This document shows, piece after piece, positions 43,441 to 52,464 of a stretch of DNA of 64,000 bases. Location: NCBI GenBank assembly GCA_947087265.1, contig CAMUBY010000006.1, positions 34,834 through 98,833 on the forward strand. The letters are read 5' to 3'. Source of the DNA: an uncultured Clostridia bacterium. Lineage in GTDB: Bacteria > Bacillota > Clostridia > Christensenellales > Borkfalkiaceae. A program made the translations under genes and the position numbers. Under the pieces are notes generated by a model. The model had not been told where the DNA came from. It was given only the letters and a program-made list of their open reading frames with translations, and searched no databases. Every line of letters starts with the position of its first letter. The first letter of the stretch is position 1.

Positions 43441-43761
43441 TTACGCCCAAATCGCGTCGATTTGCACAATGAAGAAAACAATTGCAAATACGGCAAGAAT
43501 GACTAAACAAATAATGGTAGCAAGTTTGAGTTTGGCTTCCGTCGATTTTCCTTTATTCTTTCCGTAGAAGGTTTCGCTCGAACCGCCGAGCGCGTCGATT
43601 CCCTGCGAGTTTCCGGGTTGCAACATGACCAAAATAATCGCTGCGATTGCGGCAACGCCCATGCAGATAATGAGAACAATGCTTACCGTGCGGTAAGTCA
43701 TATACATTGCCTCGTTTTTAGCCGGTATGAGCAGACTCGAAATAAGCGAACTGAGATTCAT
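43441..43761 (-). CDS. secG: Preprotein translocase subunit SecG
   Basis: A 106-residue membrane component of the SecYEG channel, with two hydrophobic helices (VLIICMGVAAIAAIILVML and LATIICLVILAVFAIVFFI) around the family loop QPGNSQGIDALGGSSETFYG. The ATG at 43761 is chosen from the AAAAAGGA site; a longer frame from 43851 adds a Phe/Tyr-rich tract without a ribosome site. It has about 25 extra N-terminal residues relative to many SecG proteins. Confidence 0.9.
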   Translation of the reverse strand: MNLSSLISSLLIPAKNEAMYMTYRTVSIVLIICMGVAAIAAIILVMLQPGNSQGIDALGGSSETFYGKNKGKSTEAKLKLATIICLVILAVFAIVFFIVQIDAIWA

Positions 43762-43888
43762 AATCTGATATTCCTTTTTATTTACAAAATACAAGAAAAA
43801 GTATACCATATAAAAAGCAAAAAAACAACTTTTTTTCAGGCTTTTTTCCAATTTTTTTCTCGGAATATAAAAATTGCCTCTGCGCCGT

Positions 43889-43917
43889 TTGACATTTCTG
43901 TTCCGTTCCCTTATAAT
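43889..43917 (+). promoter_or_regulatory. Promoter of aroK
   Basis: TTGACA (43889-43894), 17 bases, TATAAT (43912-43917). The aroK ATG is only ten bases after the -10 box, so the mRNA has little or no leader. Confidence 0.82.
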
Positions 43918-43926
43918 AAAGTGGTT

Positions 43927-44433
43927 ATGGAAAATTTAGTGCTCATCGGTATGCCGTCTTCGGGAAAAAGCACGGCGGGCGTACTCTTAGCAAAAAAAAT
44001 TGGTTTCGGATTCATTGATTGCGATTTGCTCATTCAAGGCGAAGAAGGAGCGTTGCTCTCCGAAATTATTGCGGAAAAAGGCACGGAAGGTTTTCTTAAA
44101 ATCGAAGAGCGTATCAACTCAGGACTTCAAGTTTCGCGGTGCGTCATTTCCACGGGCGGAAGCGTTTGCTACTGCGACCGCGCCATGCGGCAATTGAAAA
44201 AAACGGGAACGGTCGTATTTCTGAGGTTGAGCGCAGTAGAAGTCGCAAAGCGCATTCCGAGTCTTGAACGGCGCGGCGTCGTCATGCGCGGAAACGTGTC
44301 TACGGTGGAAGAACTTGCGCGCGAGCGGACGCCGCTCTACGAAAGATACGCCGATATAATTGTGGATTGCGACGGTCAGACGATTGACGAAACAGTTTCG
44401 GCAATCTTGCACGCCATAAAATTTGAACCGTAA
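43927..44433 (+). CDS. aroK: Shikimate kinase
   Basis: Phosphorylates shikimate in the chorismate pathway. A 168-residue P-loop kinase: Walker A GMPSSGKSTAGVLLA (8-22), the shikimate-binding Asp in FIDCDLLIQ, STGGSVCYCD, and the LID and adenine-binding ERRGVVMRG and RTPLYERYADI. The long open frame upstream (from 43618) is not used; ATG 43927 fits the family start and has no Shine-Dalgarno site, in keeping with a leaderless mRNA. It pairs functionally with aroA at 55 kb. Confidence 0.92.
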   Translation: MENLVLIGMPSSGKSTAGVLLAKKIGFGFIDCDLLIQGEEGALLSEIIAEKGTEGFLKIEERINSGLQVSRCVISTGGSVCYCDRAMRQLKKTGTVVFLRLSAVEVAKRIPSLERRGVVMRGNVSTVEELARERTPLYERYADIIVDCDGQTIDETVSAILHAIKFEP

Positions 44434-44444
44434 ACGAGGGAAGT

Positions 44445-46079
44445 ATGAATTATAAAAAACTTGCAGAAAAATTATTGCCCGACGCGCCGTCTATCAGCGG
44501 TTTCGAGGAAAAATATCCCCCCAGAAATTTAGCGAAAGGGGCGGAAGTTACCCGCCTTGCGCCTTCTCCCACGGGGTTTATTCATCTCGGAAATTTATTT
44601 GTTGCTATTGCGAACGAGCGAATCGCGCACCAAAGCGACGGCGTTTTGTTTCTCCGTATCGAAGATACTGACCTGAAACGGAAAGTGGAAGGTGCGGTAG
44701 AGTCGGTTAAAAATTCGCTCCGTTATTTCGGCATTAAATTTGACGAAGGTGCGGAAATCGACGGAAATAACACCTATGCGCCCTGGTATCAGCGCCAACG
44801 CGCCGACATTTACCGCGCTTATGTAAAAGATTTAATAGCACGCGGCAGAGCATACCCTTGTTTCTGCACAGAGGACGAGTTATGCGCTTTGCGCGAACAA
44901 CAAACTACAGAGAAAAAAATTACGGGTTATTACGGCGGATATGCGAAGTGCCGCAATCTTTCGGAAGAGGAGATTTATCGGAATATCGAAGCGGGGAAGC
45001 CTTACGTCATCCGTTTGAAATCGATGGGGAATCCCGAACATAAAATCAAATTTCACGACGAAATTAAGGGCGACATCACCGTAACGGAAAACGACCAGGA
45101 CGTTGTTATCTTGAAGAGCGACGGTATTCCCACCTATCATTTCGCACACGCAATCGACGACCATTTCATGCGCACCACGCTTGTCATCCGCGGCGAAGAA
45201 TGGCTTGCATCGTTGCCCATTCACCTCGAACTTTTCAGCGTGTTAGACTTTGAACTTCCGCGTTACGGGCACAACTGTTCGCTGATGAAGCAGGACGGCG
45301 AAACGCGCCGCAAACTGTCCAAACGGAAAGACCCCGAACTTTCGCTCGATTTTTACCGAAAAGAGGGATACTATTCGCGCGCAGTGAAAGTGTATATGCT
45401 CACGCTTCTCAATTCCAATTTTGAAGAATGGTACTTAAAAAATCCCGAAAAACCGCTCGAAGAATTCAAATTCTCCGTCAACAAAATGGGCAAGAGCGGC
45501 GCGCTGTTCGATTTGGACAAACTCAACGATATTGCCAAAAATGAACTCGCCAAATTGAGTGCAGAAGAAATGCTCGCGTTCCTTGAAGAATGGACAAACG
45601 AGTACGGCACGGACGCACAGAAAACATACTTTACAAACAAAGAATACCTGCTTAACGTGCTCAACCTTTCCATGGGCACGACGAGCAAAAAACGCAGAAA
45701 AGATTTCACGACCGCAAAACAAGCCGTCGAACTTATTTCTTACTTCTTTGAAACGCCGCAGCGCTCCGACGAATACCGCACGGACGCGGAAACGAGAAAA
45801 CAAATTTTATCTGCATTCCTCGTTTCCTACCGTTTTGAGGACGACGCGCAGACGTGGTTTGCCAAAGTAAAAGAAACGGCTGGTGCGTTGGGGTTTGCGG
45901 CAGAAATGAAAGATTACAAGCAAAATCCCGAACATTATAAAGGAAACGTTGCGGACGTAGCGGAAGTGCTGCGCATAGCGGTTACGGGAAAAGCAAACAC
46001 GCCCGACTTATGGAGCATCATGCAGATATTGGGCGATACGGAAACGCGCAAGAGAATCGAACGCGCAATCAAGGAGTAA
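44445..46079 (+). CDS. gltX: Glutamyl-tRNA synthetase, long variant
   Basis: Charges tRNA-Glu (and possibly tRNA-Gln). A 544-residue class I enzyme with the HIGH-type signature RLAPSPTGFIHLGNL (about 36-50) and KMSKS form RRKLSKRKDPE (about 287). It has a ~35-residue N-terminal extension and is ~60 residues longer than the common GltX, matching the second GltX type seen in some Clostridia. GGAAG precedes the ATG; it follows aroK by 11 bases. One base separates it from thyA. Confidence 0.92.
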   Translation: MNYKKLAEKLLPDAPSISGFEEKYPPRNLAKGAEVTRLAPSPTGFIHLGNLFVAIANERIAHQSDGVLFLRIEDTDLKRKVEGAVESVKNSLRYFGIKFDEGAEIDGNNTYAPWYQRQRADIYRAYVKDLIARGRAYPCFCTEDELCALREQQTTEKKITGYYGGYAKCRNLSEEEIYRNIEAGKPYVIRLKSMGNPEHKIKFHDEIKGDITVTENDQDVVILKSDGIPTYHFAHAIDDHFMRTTLVIRGEEWLASLPIHLELFSVLDFELPRYGHNCSLMKQDGETRRKLSKRKDPELSLDFYRKEGYYSRAVKVYMLTLLNSNFEEWYLKNPEKPLEEFKFSVNKMGKSGALFDLDKLNDIAKNELAKLSAEEMLAFLEEWTNEYGTDAQKTYFTNKEYLLNVLNLSMGTTSKKRRKDFTTAKQAVELISYFFETPQRSDEYRTDAETRKQILSAFLVSYRFEDDAQTWFAKVKETAGALGFAAEMKDYKQNPEHYKGNVADVAEVLRIAVTGKANTPDLWSIMQILGDTETRKRIERAIKE

Positions 46080-46080
46080 T

Positions 46081-46911
46081 ATGAGCAGAGCAGACGAAAT
46101 TTTCATCCAGAACTGCAAAGATATTATGGAACACGGCATTTGGGATTCCGACCTTGCCGTGCGTCCGCATTGGGAGGACGGCACGCCCGCGCACACCGTA
46201 AAAAAATTCGGCATTGTAAACCGTTACAACTTGCAAGAAGAATTTCCCGCACAGACCATTCGCCGTCTGGCGTTCAAGTCCTGTGTAGACGAACTGTTAT
46301 GGATTTGGCAGAAAAAGAGCAACAACGTACATGAACTGAAATCGCATATCTGGGACAGTTGGGCGGACGAAACGGGCTCTATCGGCAAGGCATACGGCTA
46401 CCAACTCGGTCAAAAAGCAAAATATCAGGAAGGGGAGTTCGACCAAGTCGACAGAGTACTTTTCGATTTGAAACACAATCCCGCCTCGCGCAGAATTATG
46501 ACAAATCTCTATAATTTTGCGGATTTGCACGAAATGCACCTTTACCCCTGCGCGTATTCCATGACCTTTAACGTTTCGGGCAATACGCTCAACGGAATTC
46601 TCAACCAGCGTTCCAACGATATGCTCACGGCAAACAACTGGAACGTCGCACAATATGCGGTACTGTTAATTATGTTTGCGCAAGTAAGCGGCTTACAGGC
46701 AGGCGAACTCGTGCACGTCATTGCCGACGCGCACTTGTACGACAGACATTTGCCGATTGTAAAAGAAATTATCTCCAACAAGCCCAAGAAAGCTCCTAAA
46801 CTGGTGGTAGATACTTCTATCAAAAATTTCTACGATTTTACGGTAGACAGTTTCCGCCTAGAAGATTACGATTACTACCCACTTGAAACGAAAATTCCCG
46901 TTGCGATTTAA
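46081..46911 (+). CDS. thyA: Thymidylate synthase, divergent ThyA
   Basis: Makes dTMP from dUMP with methylene-tetrahydrofolate. The 276 residues keep the nucleophile Cys157 in MHLYPCAYSMTFNV, dUMP-binding QRSND and WNVAQYA, and the DAHLYDRHLP motif. The active-site block reads PCAYSMTF rather than the common PCH(L/T)xFQF, marking a divergent subgroup. Its product dihydrofolate is recycled by folA ten bases downstream. AAGGAG at 46072 lies inside the gltX end. Confidence 0.9.
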   Translation: MSRADEIFIQNCKDIMEHGIWDSDLAVRPHWEDGTPAHTVKKFGIVNRYNLQEEFPAQTIRRLAFKSCVDELLWIWQKKSNNVHELKSHIWDSWADETGSIGKAYGYQLGQKAKYQEGEFDQVDRVLFDLKHNPASRRIMTNLYNFADLHEMHLYPCAYSMTFNVSGNTLNGILNQRSNDMLTANNWNVAQYAVLLIMFAQVSGLQAGELVHVIADAHLYDRHLPIVKEIISNKPKKAPKLVVDTSIKNFYDFTVDSFRLEDYDYYPLETKIPVAI

Positions 46912-46920
46912 GGAGATAAC

Positions 46921-47424
46921 ATGAAAGCAATTTTTCACACAGATAAAAAATGGGGAATCGGAAAACAGAACGATTTAATGTTTTCGCTTCCCCAAGACAT
47001 GAAATTTTTTCGGGAAACGACAAAGGGGAAAACCGTGGTTATGGGATTGAATACATTAAAATCCTTTCCGAACGGCAAACCGCTGAAAAACCGCACAAAT
47101 ATCGTACTTTCCCCCGAAGACGTATGCGAAGACGTGATTACCGTCCACAATCTTGACGAACTGTTTACGGAGCTTCAAAAATACGAAGAAGACGAAGTGT
47201 TCGTCATCGGCGGCGCGAGCGTATATAAAACGCTCATTCCGTATTGCACGGAAGTGCTCGTGACCAAAGTAGATGCGGACGGCGGTGCAGAAGTATTTGT
47301 ACCCAATCTCGATGAAGACAAAAATTTTGTACTCGTTTCCGAGAGCGAACCGCAAGAAGACAACGGTTATGTAATTCGTTTTTGTACTTATCAAAACAAT
47401 TCTTTGAAACATTGGAACATATAA
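46921..47424 (+). CDS. folA: Dihydrofolate reductase
   Basis: Regenerates tetrahydrofolate used by ThyA. The 167 residues show WGIGKQNDLMFSLPQDMKFF (substrate/cofactor site; the catalytic acid is Asp26 of LPQDMKFF), TKGKTVVMGLNTLKSFP, KNRTNIVLS and the NADPH-binding VFVIGGASVYKTLIPYC. AAGGAG precedes the ATG. The thyA-folA pair is a functional unit. Confidence 0.93.
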   Translation: MKAIFHTDKKWGIGKQNDLMFSLPQDMKFFRETTKGKTVVMGLNTLKSFPNGKPLKNRTNIVLSPEDVCEDVITVHNLDELFTELQKYEEDEVFVIGGASVYKTLIPYCTEVLVTKVDADGGAEVFVPNLDEDKNFVLVSESEPQEDNGYVIRFCTYQNNSLKHWNI

Positions 47425-47437
47425 AACAGAGGCTACT

Positions 47438-49264
47438 ATGATTAGAGAAGATTTAAGAAACATTGCAATTATCGCACACGTCGACCACGGCAAAACAACG
47501 ATGGTAGACCAGATGCTGAAACAAGGCGGCACGTTCCGTGAAAATCAGGTAGTGGAAGAACGCGTGATGGATAACGGTGCGCTCGAAAAAGAGCGCGGAA
47601 TCACCATTCTTGCAAAAAACACTTCCATGCACTATAAAGGCGTGAAAATCAATATCGTCGATACCCCGGGACACGCGGATTTTTCCGGAGAAGTAGAGCG
47701 TTCCTTGAAAATGGTTTCCGGCGTTCTGATTTTGGTAGACGCGGCGGAAGGTCCCATGCCGCAAACGCGTTTCGTCACCCAAAAGGCGCTCGAACTCGGG
47801 CTGAAACTCATCATCGTCGTCAACAAAATTGACCGTCCTGATGCGCGTGTGAAAGAAGTTATCGACGAAGTTTTGGAACTTCTGATGGACTTAAACGCCA
47901 GCGACGACCAGCTCGAAAGTCCGTTCGTATTCTGTTCGGGCAGGGCGGGTACGGCAACGCTCGACGAAAACGGTACGGGCACCGATTTAACGCCGCTATT
48001 CGATACGATTTTATCGCATTTCCCGCCGCTTGAACTTGACGAAAAAAGTCCTTTGCAAATTCTTGTTTCTTCGATTGATTATAACGAATACGTCGGCAGA
48101 ATCGGAATCGGGCGTATCGAACGCGGCGTTGCGAAACCCAATATGGACGTTACCGCCTGCAATTACAACCGTAAAGACCTTGCCGTTCGCGGAAAAATCG
48201 TCAATCTTTATGAAATCGAGGGGTTGGAACGCATGCCTTGCGAAAGCGCTTCGGCAGGCGACATCGTTTGCTTTTCGGGGCTTGAAAAAATCAATATCGG
48301 CGATACGGTCTGCGTCAGCGATTGCGTAGAACCTGTTGCGTTCGTAAAAATTTCCGACCCTACGGTGGAAATGATTTTCTCGGTAAACGATTCTCCGTTT
48401 GCGGGAAAAGAGGGGAAATTTGTTACCACCCGCCATTTGCGCGACAGACTCTACCGCGAACTTCTGCGCGACGTTTCTTTGCACGTAGAGGACACCGATT
48501 CCGCAGATTCTTTCCGTGTAAGCGGAAGAGGTGAAATGCACCTTTCTATTTTAATAGAAACCATGCGCCGTGAGGGCTTTGAATTTCAAGTAAGTTCTCC
48601 AAAAGTGCTGTTCAAAGAAATCGACGGCGTAAAATACGAACCGATTGAGCGTTTGATTGCAGACGTTCCGGGCGATAATACGGGACCTGTATTTCAAAGC
48701 ATGGGCACAAGAAAGGGTGAACTTTTGCACATGACCGCAATGGGTTCACGAATGCGATTAGAGTTTTTAGTCCCTGCGCGCGGTCTCTTCGGCTATAAGA
48801 GCGAATTTTTAACGGATACCAAGGGCGAAGGCGTGATGAGTTCGGTATTCTTTGAATACCAACCCTATAAAGGCGAAATTTCCCGCAGGGAGGCAGGCTC
48901 GCTTGTTGCATTTGAAACAGGCGAAGCGGTAACTTACGGTCTGTTCAACGCACAAGGGCGCGGTACGCTATTTATTGACGCAGGAACGCAGGTTTACGAG
49001 GGAATGGTTGTAGGGGTATCTCCCAAAGAAGGGGATATCAACGTAAACGTGTGCAAAACAAAACATCTTACCAATACCCGCTCCTCGTCTTCCGACGACG
49101 CGCTCCGCTTGATTCCTCCAAAGCGTTTGAGTCTCGAAGAATCGCTTGAATTTATCGGCGACGACGAACTGCTTGAAATAACACCGCAGAATATTCGTAT
49201 CCGCAAACAAATTCTGAACGGTGAATTGCGCGCAAAAGCACGCGCCAAAGCTAAATTACAATAG
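47438..49264 (+). CDS. typA: Translational GTPase TypA/BipA
   Basis: A ribosome-associated GTPase that aids 50S assembly and growth under stress. The 608 residues have G1 AHVDHGKTTMVDQML, the switch-I RGITI, G3 DTPGHADFSGEV, G4 NKIDRPDA, EF-G-like domains II, III and V (RGEMHLSILIETMRREGFEF), and the TypA-specific C-terminal domain (NVCKTKHLTNTRSSSSDDA). It follows folA by 13 bases and ends at a strong terminator. Confidence 0.96.
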   Translation: MIREDLRNIAIIAHVDHGKTTMVDQMLKQGGTFRENQVVEERVMDNGALEKERGITILAKNTSMHYKGVKINIVDTPGHADFSGEVERSLKMVSGVLILVDAAEGPMPQTRFVTQKALELGLKLIIVVNKIDRPDARVKEVIDEVLELLMDLNASDDQLESPFVFCSGRAGTATLDENGTGTDLTPLFDTILSHFPPLELDEKSPLQILVSSIDYNEYVGRIGIGRIERGVAKPNMDVTACNYNRKDLAVRGKIVNLYEIEGLERMPCESASAGDIVCFSGLEKINIGDTVCVSDCVEPVAFVKISDPTVEMIFSVNDSPFAGKEGKFVTTRHLRDRLYRELLRDVSLHVEDTDSADSFRVSGRGEMHLSILIETMRREGFEFQVSSPKVLFKEIDGVKYEPIERLIADVPGDNTGPVFQSMGTRKGELLHMTAMGSRMRLEFLVPARGLFGYKSEFLTDTKGEGVMSSVFFEYQPYKGEISRREAGSLVAFETGEAVTYGLFNAQGRGTLFIDAGTQVYEGMVVGVSPKEGDINVNVCKTKHLTNTRSSSSDDALRLIPPKRLSLEESLEFIGDDELLEITPQNIRIRKQILNGELRAKARAKAKLQ

Positions 49265-49280
49265 TACTATGTCTGTCATA

Positions 49281-49320
49281 ACACACAAAAACCCACGCAA
49301 TTGCGTGGGTTTTTGTGTGT
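49281..49320 (+). terminator. Strong terminator after typA
   Basis: ACACACAAAAACCCACGCAA is the near-perfect inverted repeat of TTGCGTGGGTTTTTGTGTGT. Confidence 0.92.
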
Positions 49321-49361
49321 TTCGGGCATATCCCTTCATATTATCCGCATAAATATAGCGT

Positions 49362-49622
49362 ATGCAAAACGAAACGATTTCCAGCGTTCTTACGATTGAA
49401 CAGCAAAAAAAGATTACCATGACGGGCGTAGACAGTGTAGACGGTTTTTCGGAATCGGAAATTAAACTGACCGTAAACGGGAAACGCGTAACCATCAGCG
49501 GAGCGGGACTCAAAGTACTTGCATTCTCAAAGGGTAGCGGGAACTTTTCGGCAAGCGGCGAAGTTAGCGCCGTGAAATATGGCGGAGCAAAAGGGAAGAC
49601 ACTGCAAAGGCTGTTCAAATGA
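49362..49622 (+). CDS. yabP: Sporulation protein YabP
   Basis: An 86-residue protein of the YabP/YqfC family, needed for spore-coat/cortex formation in the mother cell. Signatures: LTIEQQKKITMTGVDSVDGF, KRVTISGAGLKVLAFSKG, and GEVSAVKY. It overlaps yabQ by four bases, as in Bacillus. Upstream, CATAAATA (about 49345) with GCATA about 17 bases earlier may be a sporulation-sigma promoter, but this is tentative. Confidence 0.9.
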   Translation: MQNETISSVLTIEQQKKITMTGVDSVDGFSESEIKLTVNGKRVTISGAGLKVLAFSKGSGNFSASGEVSAVKYGGAKGKTLQRLFK

Positions 49623-50011
49623 CGGATGCGAATCAGATTTACACCTTTCTCGTCTGTGTCATGTGCGGCGCAGGGAGCGGCCTCATATACGATTTACTCT
49701 ACTGTATCCGCTATCCGTTCCAAAATCGTTGGGTAAAAATTGCATTTGACGTCGTTTTCTGTGTTCTTTTCAGCGGAATCTATCTGTTTGTTTCGGTGAT
49801 GATGGGGTTACCGAACTTGCGGCTCTATACTTTTCTTGGATGCGTATTGGGAATTTTTCTCTATTTGAAAAGTTTTCATAAAATTGTTGCTTTTTTTATA
49901 AAAAAGGTTTATAATAAGATAAATACGTTAAGAAAGGTTAGAAAATCATGTCCCCCAAAGCAAAAGAGCCCATGTCGGAAGAGAAGAAAAAACGAATCGT
50001 TGTCGCAATGA
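49619..50011 (+). CDS. yabQ: Spore cortex biosynthesis protein YabQ
   Basis: A 130-residue membrane protein with about four hydrophobic helices (TFLVCVMCGAGSGLIYDLLY, IAFDVVFCVLFSGIYLFVSV, LRLYTFLGCVLGIFLYL) and a basic C-terminal tail rich in Lys/Arg. Matches YabQ, required for spore cortex. Its 3' end overlaps the next gene by 64 bases. Confidence 0.88.
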   Translation: MTDANQIYTFLVCVMCGAGSGLIYDLLYCIRYPFQNRWVKIAFDVVFCVLFSGIYLFVSVMMGLPNLRLYTFLGCVLGIFLYLKSFHKIVAFFIKKVYNKINTLRKVRKSCPPKQKSPCRKRRKNESLSQ

Positions 50012-50232
50012 CGGCGGCAGGCGTTTTTCTTGTGATTTTTTTGGCGATTATTCTAATTATTCAATTTGTTCAAATCGGCGTAAAAAAATCTACCGAAAGG
50101 GAACTCCAACAACAACTTGAAATTTTGAAAAATAAAATCGATGCTGACGAAAAAGACCTCGAATATTTTCAAAGTTTAGAAGGGTTGCAGTATCTAGCCC
50201 TGATAAACGGTTGGAATAAACAGAGCAAATAA
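49948..50232 (+). CDS. DivIC/FtsB-like septum protein
   Basis: A 94-residue single-pass membrane protein: a cytoplasmic basic N terminus (SEEKKKRIV), a helix at about 18-40 (VAMTAAGVFLVIFLAIILII), and a coiled coil (STERELQQQLEILKNKIDAD). This is the DivIC/FtsB/FtsL layout. In Bacillus divIC also follows yabQ, supporting the call. It overlaps yabQ by 64 bases. It would act in the division complex at the septum. Confidence 0.75.
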   Translation: MSPKAKEPMSEEKKKRIVVAMTAAGVFLVIFLAIILIIQFVQIGVKKSTERELQQQLEILKNKIDADEKDLEYFQSLEGLQYLALINGWNKQSK

Positions 50233-50236
50233 ACAT

Positions 50237-51094
50237 ATGAAAGTTGCAATTATCGATATCGGCTCAAATTCCGTTCGCCTCATGTTGTGGGCGGACGGAA
50301 AAACTTTATATAAGAAAGTAACTACAACTCGGCTCGGTGAAAATCTTTCCGAAAGCGGTAAAATCAGTACTGCTGCAAGCGAGAGAACGGTAACCGCCAT
50401 TCAGAGTTTCTGTGAAGATGCGAAACGCGAAGGTGCGCGAGTTTATGCGTTTGCAACCGCTGCCGTCCGAAACGCGCAAAACGGAGATTCTTTTTGCAAG
50501 CGCGTAAAGGAAGCGTGCGGAATCAATCTGGACGTCGTTTCGGGAAAAGAGGAAGCAGTGCTCGGCATATCGGGCGCACTTGGTAAAGAAGACGGAGGCA
50601 TTATCGACATCGGCGGCGCCAGCACGGAAGTCAGTTTCCGCCGCGGAGGAAGTGTCTACTTTTCTGTAAGCATGAATATCGGCGCCGTTTGCCTGTATAA
50701 CCGTTGCAAAGATGAAAAGGAAAAAATAGCGGAAGAAGTAAGAAAAGTGATATTGCCGCTTCAAGGCGTTCAACCCGTGGAAAAAGTTTATGCAATCGGC
50801 GGCACCGCGTCTACGCTTGCCGCCGTCAAAACGGAACTGAAAGAGTATAACGGCGAAAGGCTGCATCATTTGCCGCTTAGTTTTGATTGGGTAAAACATA
50901 TCTCGGACAAACTGTTATCTCTTACGACGGAAGAGCGTTTGAAGATTGTCGGAATGGACCCTAGCCGTGCGGACGTAATTGCAGGTGCGGCATATTTACT
51001 TGCTGAAATTATGAAAACCCTATCTGTCAAAACTGTTTATTTTTCCGATTGCGATAATTTAGAAGGATATCTTATCCATAGGGGGCTGGTATGA
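50237..51094 (+). CDS. Ppx/GppA-family phosphatase
   Basis: A 285-residue exopolyphosphatase/pppGpp phosphatase-type protein of the actin-like ATPase fold: IIDIGSNSVRLMLW (N-terminal phosphate loop), ATAAVRNAQNG, GIIDIGGASTEVSFRRG, YAIGGTASTLAAV. About 300 residues is the short form without the HD-like domain. Polyphosphate or (p)ppGpp is the probable substrate. It starts five bases after the divIC-like gene and overlaps the next gene by four bases. Confidence 0.9.
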   Translation: MKVAIIDIGSNSVRLMLWADGKTLYKKVTTTRLGENLSESGKISTAASERTVTAIQSFCEDAKREGARVYAFATAAVRNAQNGDSFCKRVKEACGINLDVVSGKEEAVLGISGALGKEDGGIIDIGGASTEVSFRRGGSVYFSVSMNIGAVCLYNRCKDEKEKIAEEVRKVILPLQGVQPVEKVYAIGGTASTLAAVKTELKEYNGERLHHLPLSFDWVKHISDKLLSLTTEERLKIVGMDPSRADVIAGAAYLLAEIMKTLSVKTVYFSDCDNLEGYLIHRGLV

Positions 51095-52170
51095 GCGGCA
51101 GAGCAAAACGAATCGTTTACGAAGTCTGCGTTTCCGTTTTCGGACTGTTTGCCGTTGCGGGAACCGTACTCGTCGGATTTTTCGGCGTCGTGCAAGATGC
51201 AAACCAAATGCTCGGTTGTAGCATTGCGCTTGTAGTTTTTGGATTGTTTTGTATTTTTCTACCCGTCAGCACGCTCATACACGAATGCGGACATCTACTT
51301 TTCGGTACTGTTTCAGGTTTACAATTTGTTTCCGTTAGCGTCGGTCGTTTTCGAATTTCGCGGAATGGAATCCGTTATGTCGGGAAGCAGGGCTTTTCCG
51401 GCGAAACGCAAATGCTGCCCCGCAGCGGCAAACGTGTCCGGTTGAAAACGGCGTTTTTTGCGCTCGGCGGCGCAATATTCAATCTTGTGTTCGGAGGAGT
51501 TTTTATTGCCCTGTTTTTCGTTGTTCCCATTCATCCCGTACTTTTCTTTTTTGAACTGTGCGCACCGTTGAATTTGTTGGAAGGGGTTGCGGCACTGCTT
51601 CCCGCAGAACTCGATACGGGACGAACTGACGGAAAAGTTTTTTCCGAAATTGTAGCCGATTCCGATTATTCCAAAGTTTTTCTTGCAGTACTTACGGCAC
51701 AGGGAATATTACTGCGTAAAAGTTTTCAGAATATTCCGCAGGAACTATTATTTAATCTGCCTGTCATTCGGGAAGATGAAACGGCTTTTCTTGCGCTCAC
51801 ACAGCTCCGCTGGCAATATTCGTTTATGAACCAAGATGAGTCGGGTGCAATAGAACAAATCAAACGCCTTGAATCGATAGGCGATTATTGTCCCGACACC
51901 CTCACCCGCGCTGAAATTGAATGTGAATTTGCCTATGTCCACTGTGTTTTATTCTCCGACAATCAACTCGCAGAAACGCATTTGCAGGAAGCGGCGCTTG
52001 CAAAAGAAACGTGCCAATATCACATGGCGGTTTATGCCGTCAACGGAGAGGGGGAAAATGAACTGCGTTCCGCAATCGAGAAAGAGAAATCGGCGGGAAT
52101 GAAAGAGCTGTATACGGCACAGTATGATAGAGCGCGCAGACAAAAAAAATTCTGCCATAAGGCAGAATGA
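51091..52170 (+). CDS. M50-like membrane metallopeptidase
   Basis: A 359-residue protein with several hydrophobic helices. The zinc motif HECGH lies in TLIHECGHLLFGTVSG (about 64, inside a membrane segment), and a later LLPAELDTGRTDGKVFSEI carries the third-ligand-type Asp motif. A ~150-residue helical C-terminal domain follows (YSFMNQDESGAIEQIKRL onward). This fits site-2-protease-like proteins; the substrate is unknown. It overlaps the Ppx gene by four bases. Its last codons hold the terminator of the opposite gene. Confidence 0.78.
   Translation: MSGRAKRIVYEVCVSVFGLFAVAGTVLVGFFGVVQDANQMLGCSIALVVFGLFCIFLPVSTLIHECGHLLFGTVSGLQFVSVSVGRFRISRNGIRYVGKQGFSGETQMLPRSGKRVRLKTAFFALGGAIFNLVFGGVFIALFFVVPIHPVLFFFELCAPLNLLEGVAALLPAELDTGRTDGKVFSEIVADSDYSKVFLAVLTAQGILLRKSFQNIPQELLFNLPVIREDETAFLALTQLRWQYSFMNQDESGAIEQIKRLESIGDYCPDTLTRAEIECEFAYVHCVLFSDNQLAETHLQEAALAKETCQYHMAVYAVNGEGENELRSAIEKEKSAGMKELYTAQYDRARRQKKFCHKAE
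52142..52168 (-). terminator. Terminator of the XRE regulator gene
   Basis: On minus: ATTCTGCC and GGCAGAAT arms around TTAT, then TTTTTTT. It overlaps the 3' end of the M50-like gene. Confidence 0.75.
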
Positions 52171-52188
52171 AATGTTAAAAATAAACGG

Positions 52189-52389
52189 TTATTCTAAACC
52201 GAGAAGATAATCGGAAGTAACGTTAAAATAATGGGCAAGTTTTGCAATATTCGGTGCCGTCGGGTCGCTCTTGTTCTTTTCCCAATAGCAGACAATGCCA
52301 AGACTGACGCCCAAATCTTTTGCAATCGTTGCTTGTGAAAGCCCGCGTTCCTTTCTTAATTCTATCAGCCGTTCGGAAAAGATTTTCAT
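52189..52389 (-). CDS. XRE-family regulator
   Basis: A 66-residue helix-turn-helix protein: SERLIELRKERGLSQATIAK, then the recognition helix GVSLGIVCYWEKNKSDPTAP and NVTSDYLLGLE. ATG 52389 lies six bases after a TATAAT, so the mRNA seems leaderless; ATG 52395 directly abuts the -10 box and is unlikely. It is divergent from the phosphatase gene. Target unknown. Confidence 0.85.
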   Translation of the reverse strand: MKIFSERLIELRKERGLSQATIAKDLGVSLGIVCYWEKNKSDPTAPNIAKLAHYFNVTSDYLLGLE

Positions 52390-52395
52390 AATCAT

Positions 52396-52424
52396 ATTAT
52401 ACAACAGTTTGGATTTTTCCGCAA
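52396..52424 (-). promoter_or_regulatory. Promoter of the XRE regulator
   Basis: On minus: TTGCGG (52424-52419), 17 bases, TATAAT (52401-52396), ending six bases before the ATG. Confidence 0.72.
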
Positions 52425-52464
52425 TCTTTTTTTGTAATTTTATACGAAACATGAGAAGAAGAAT

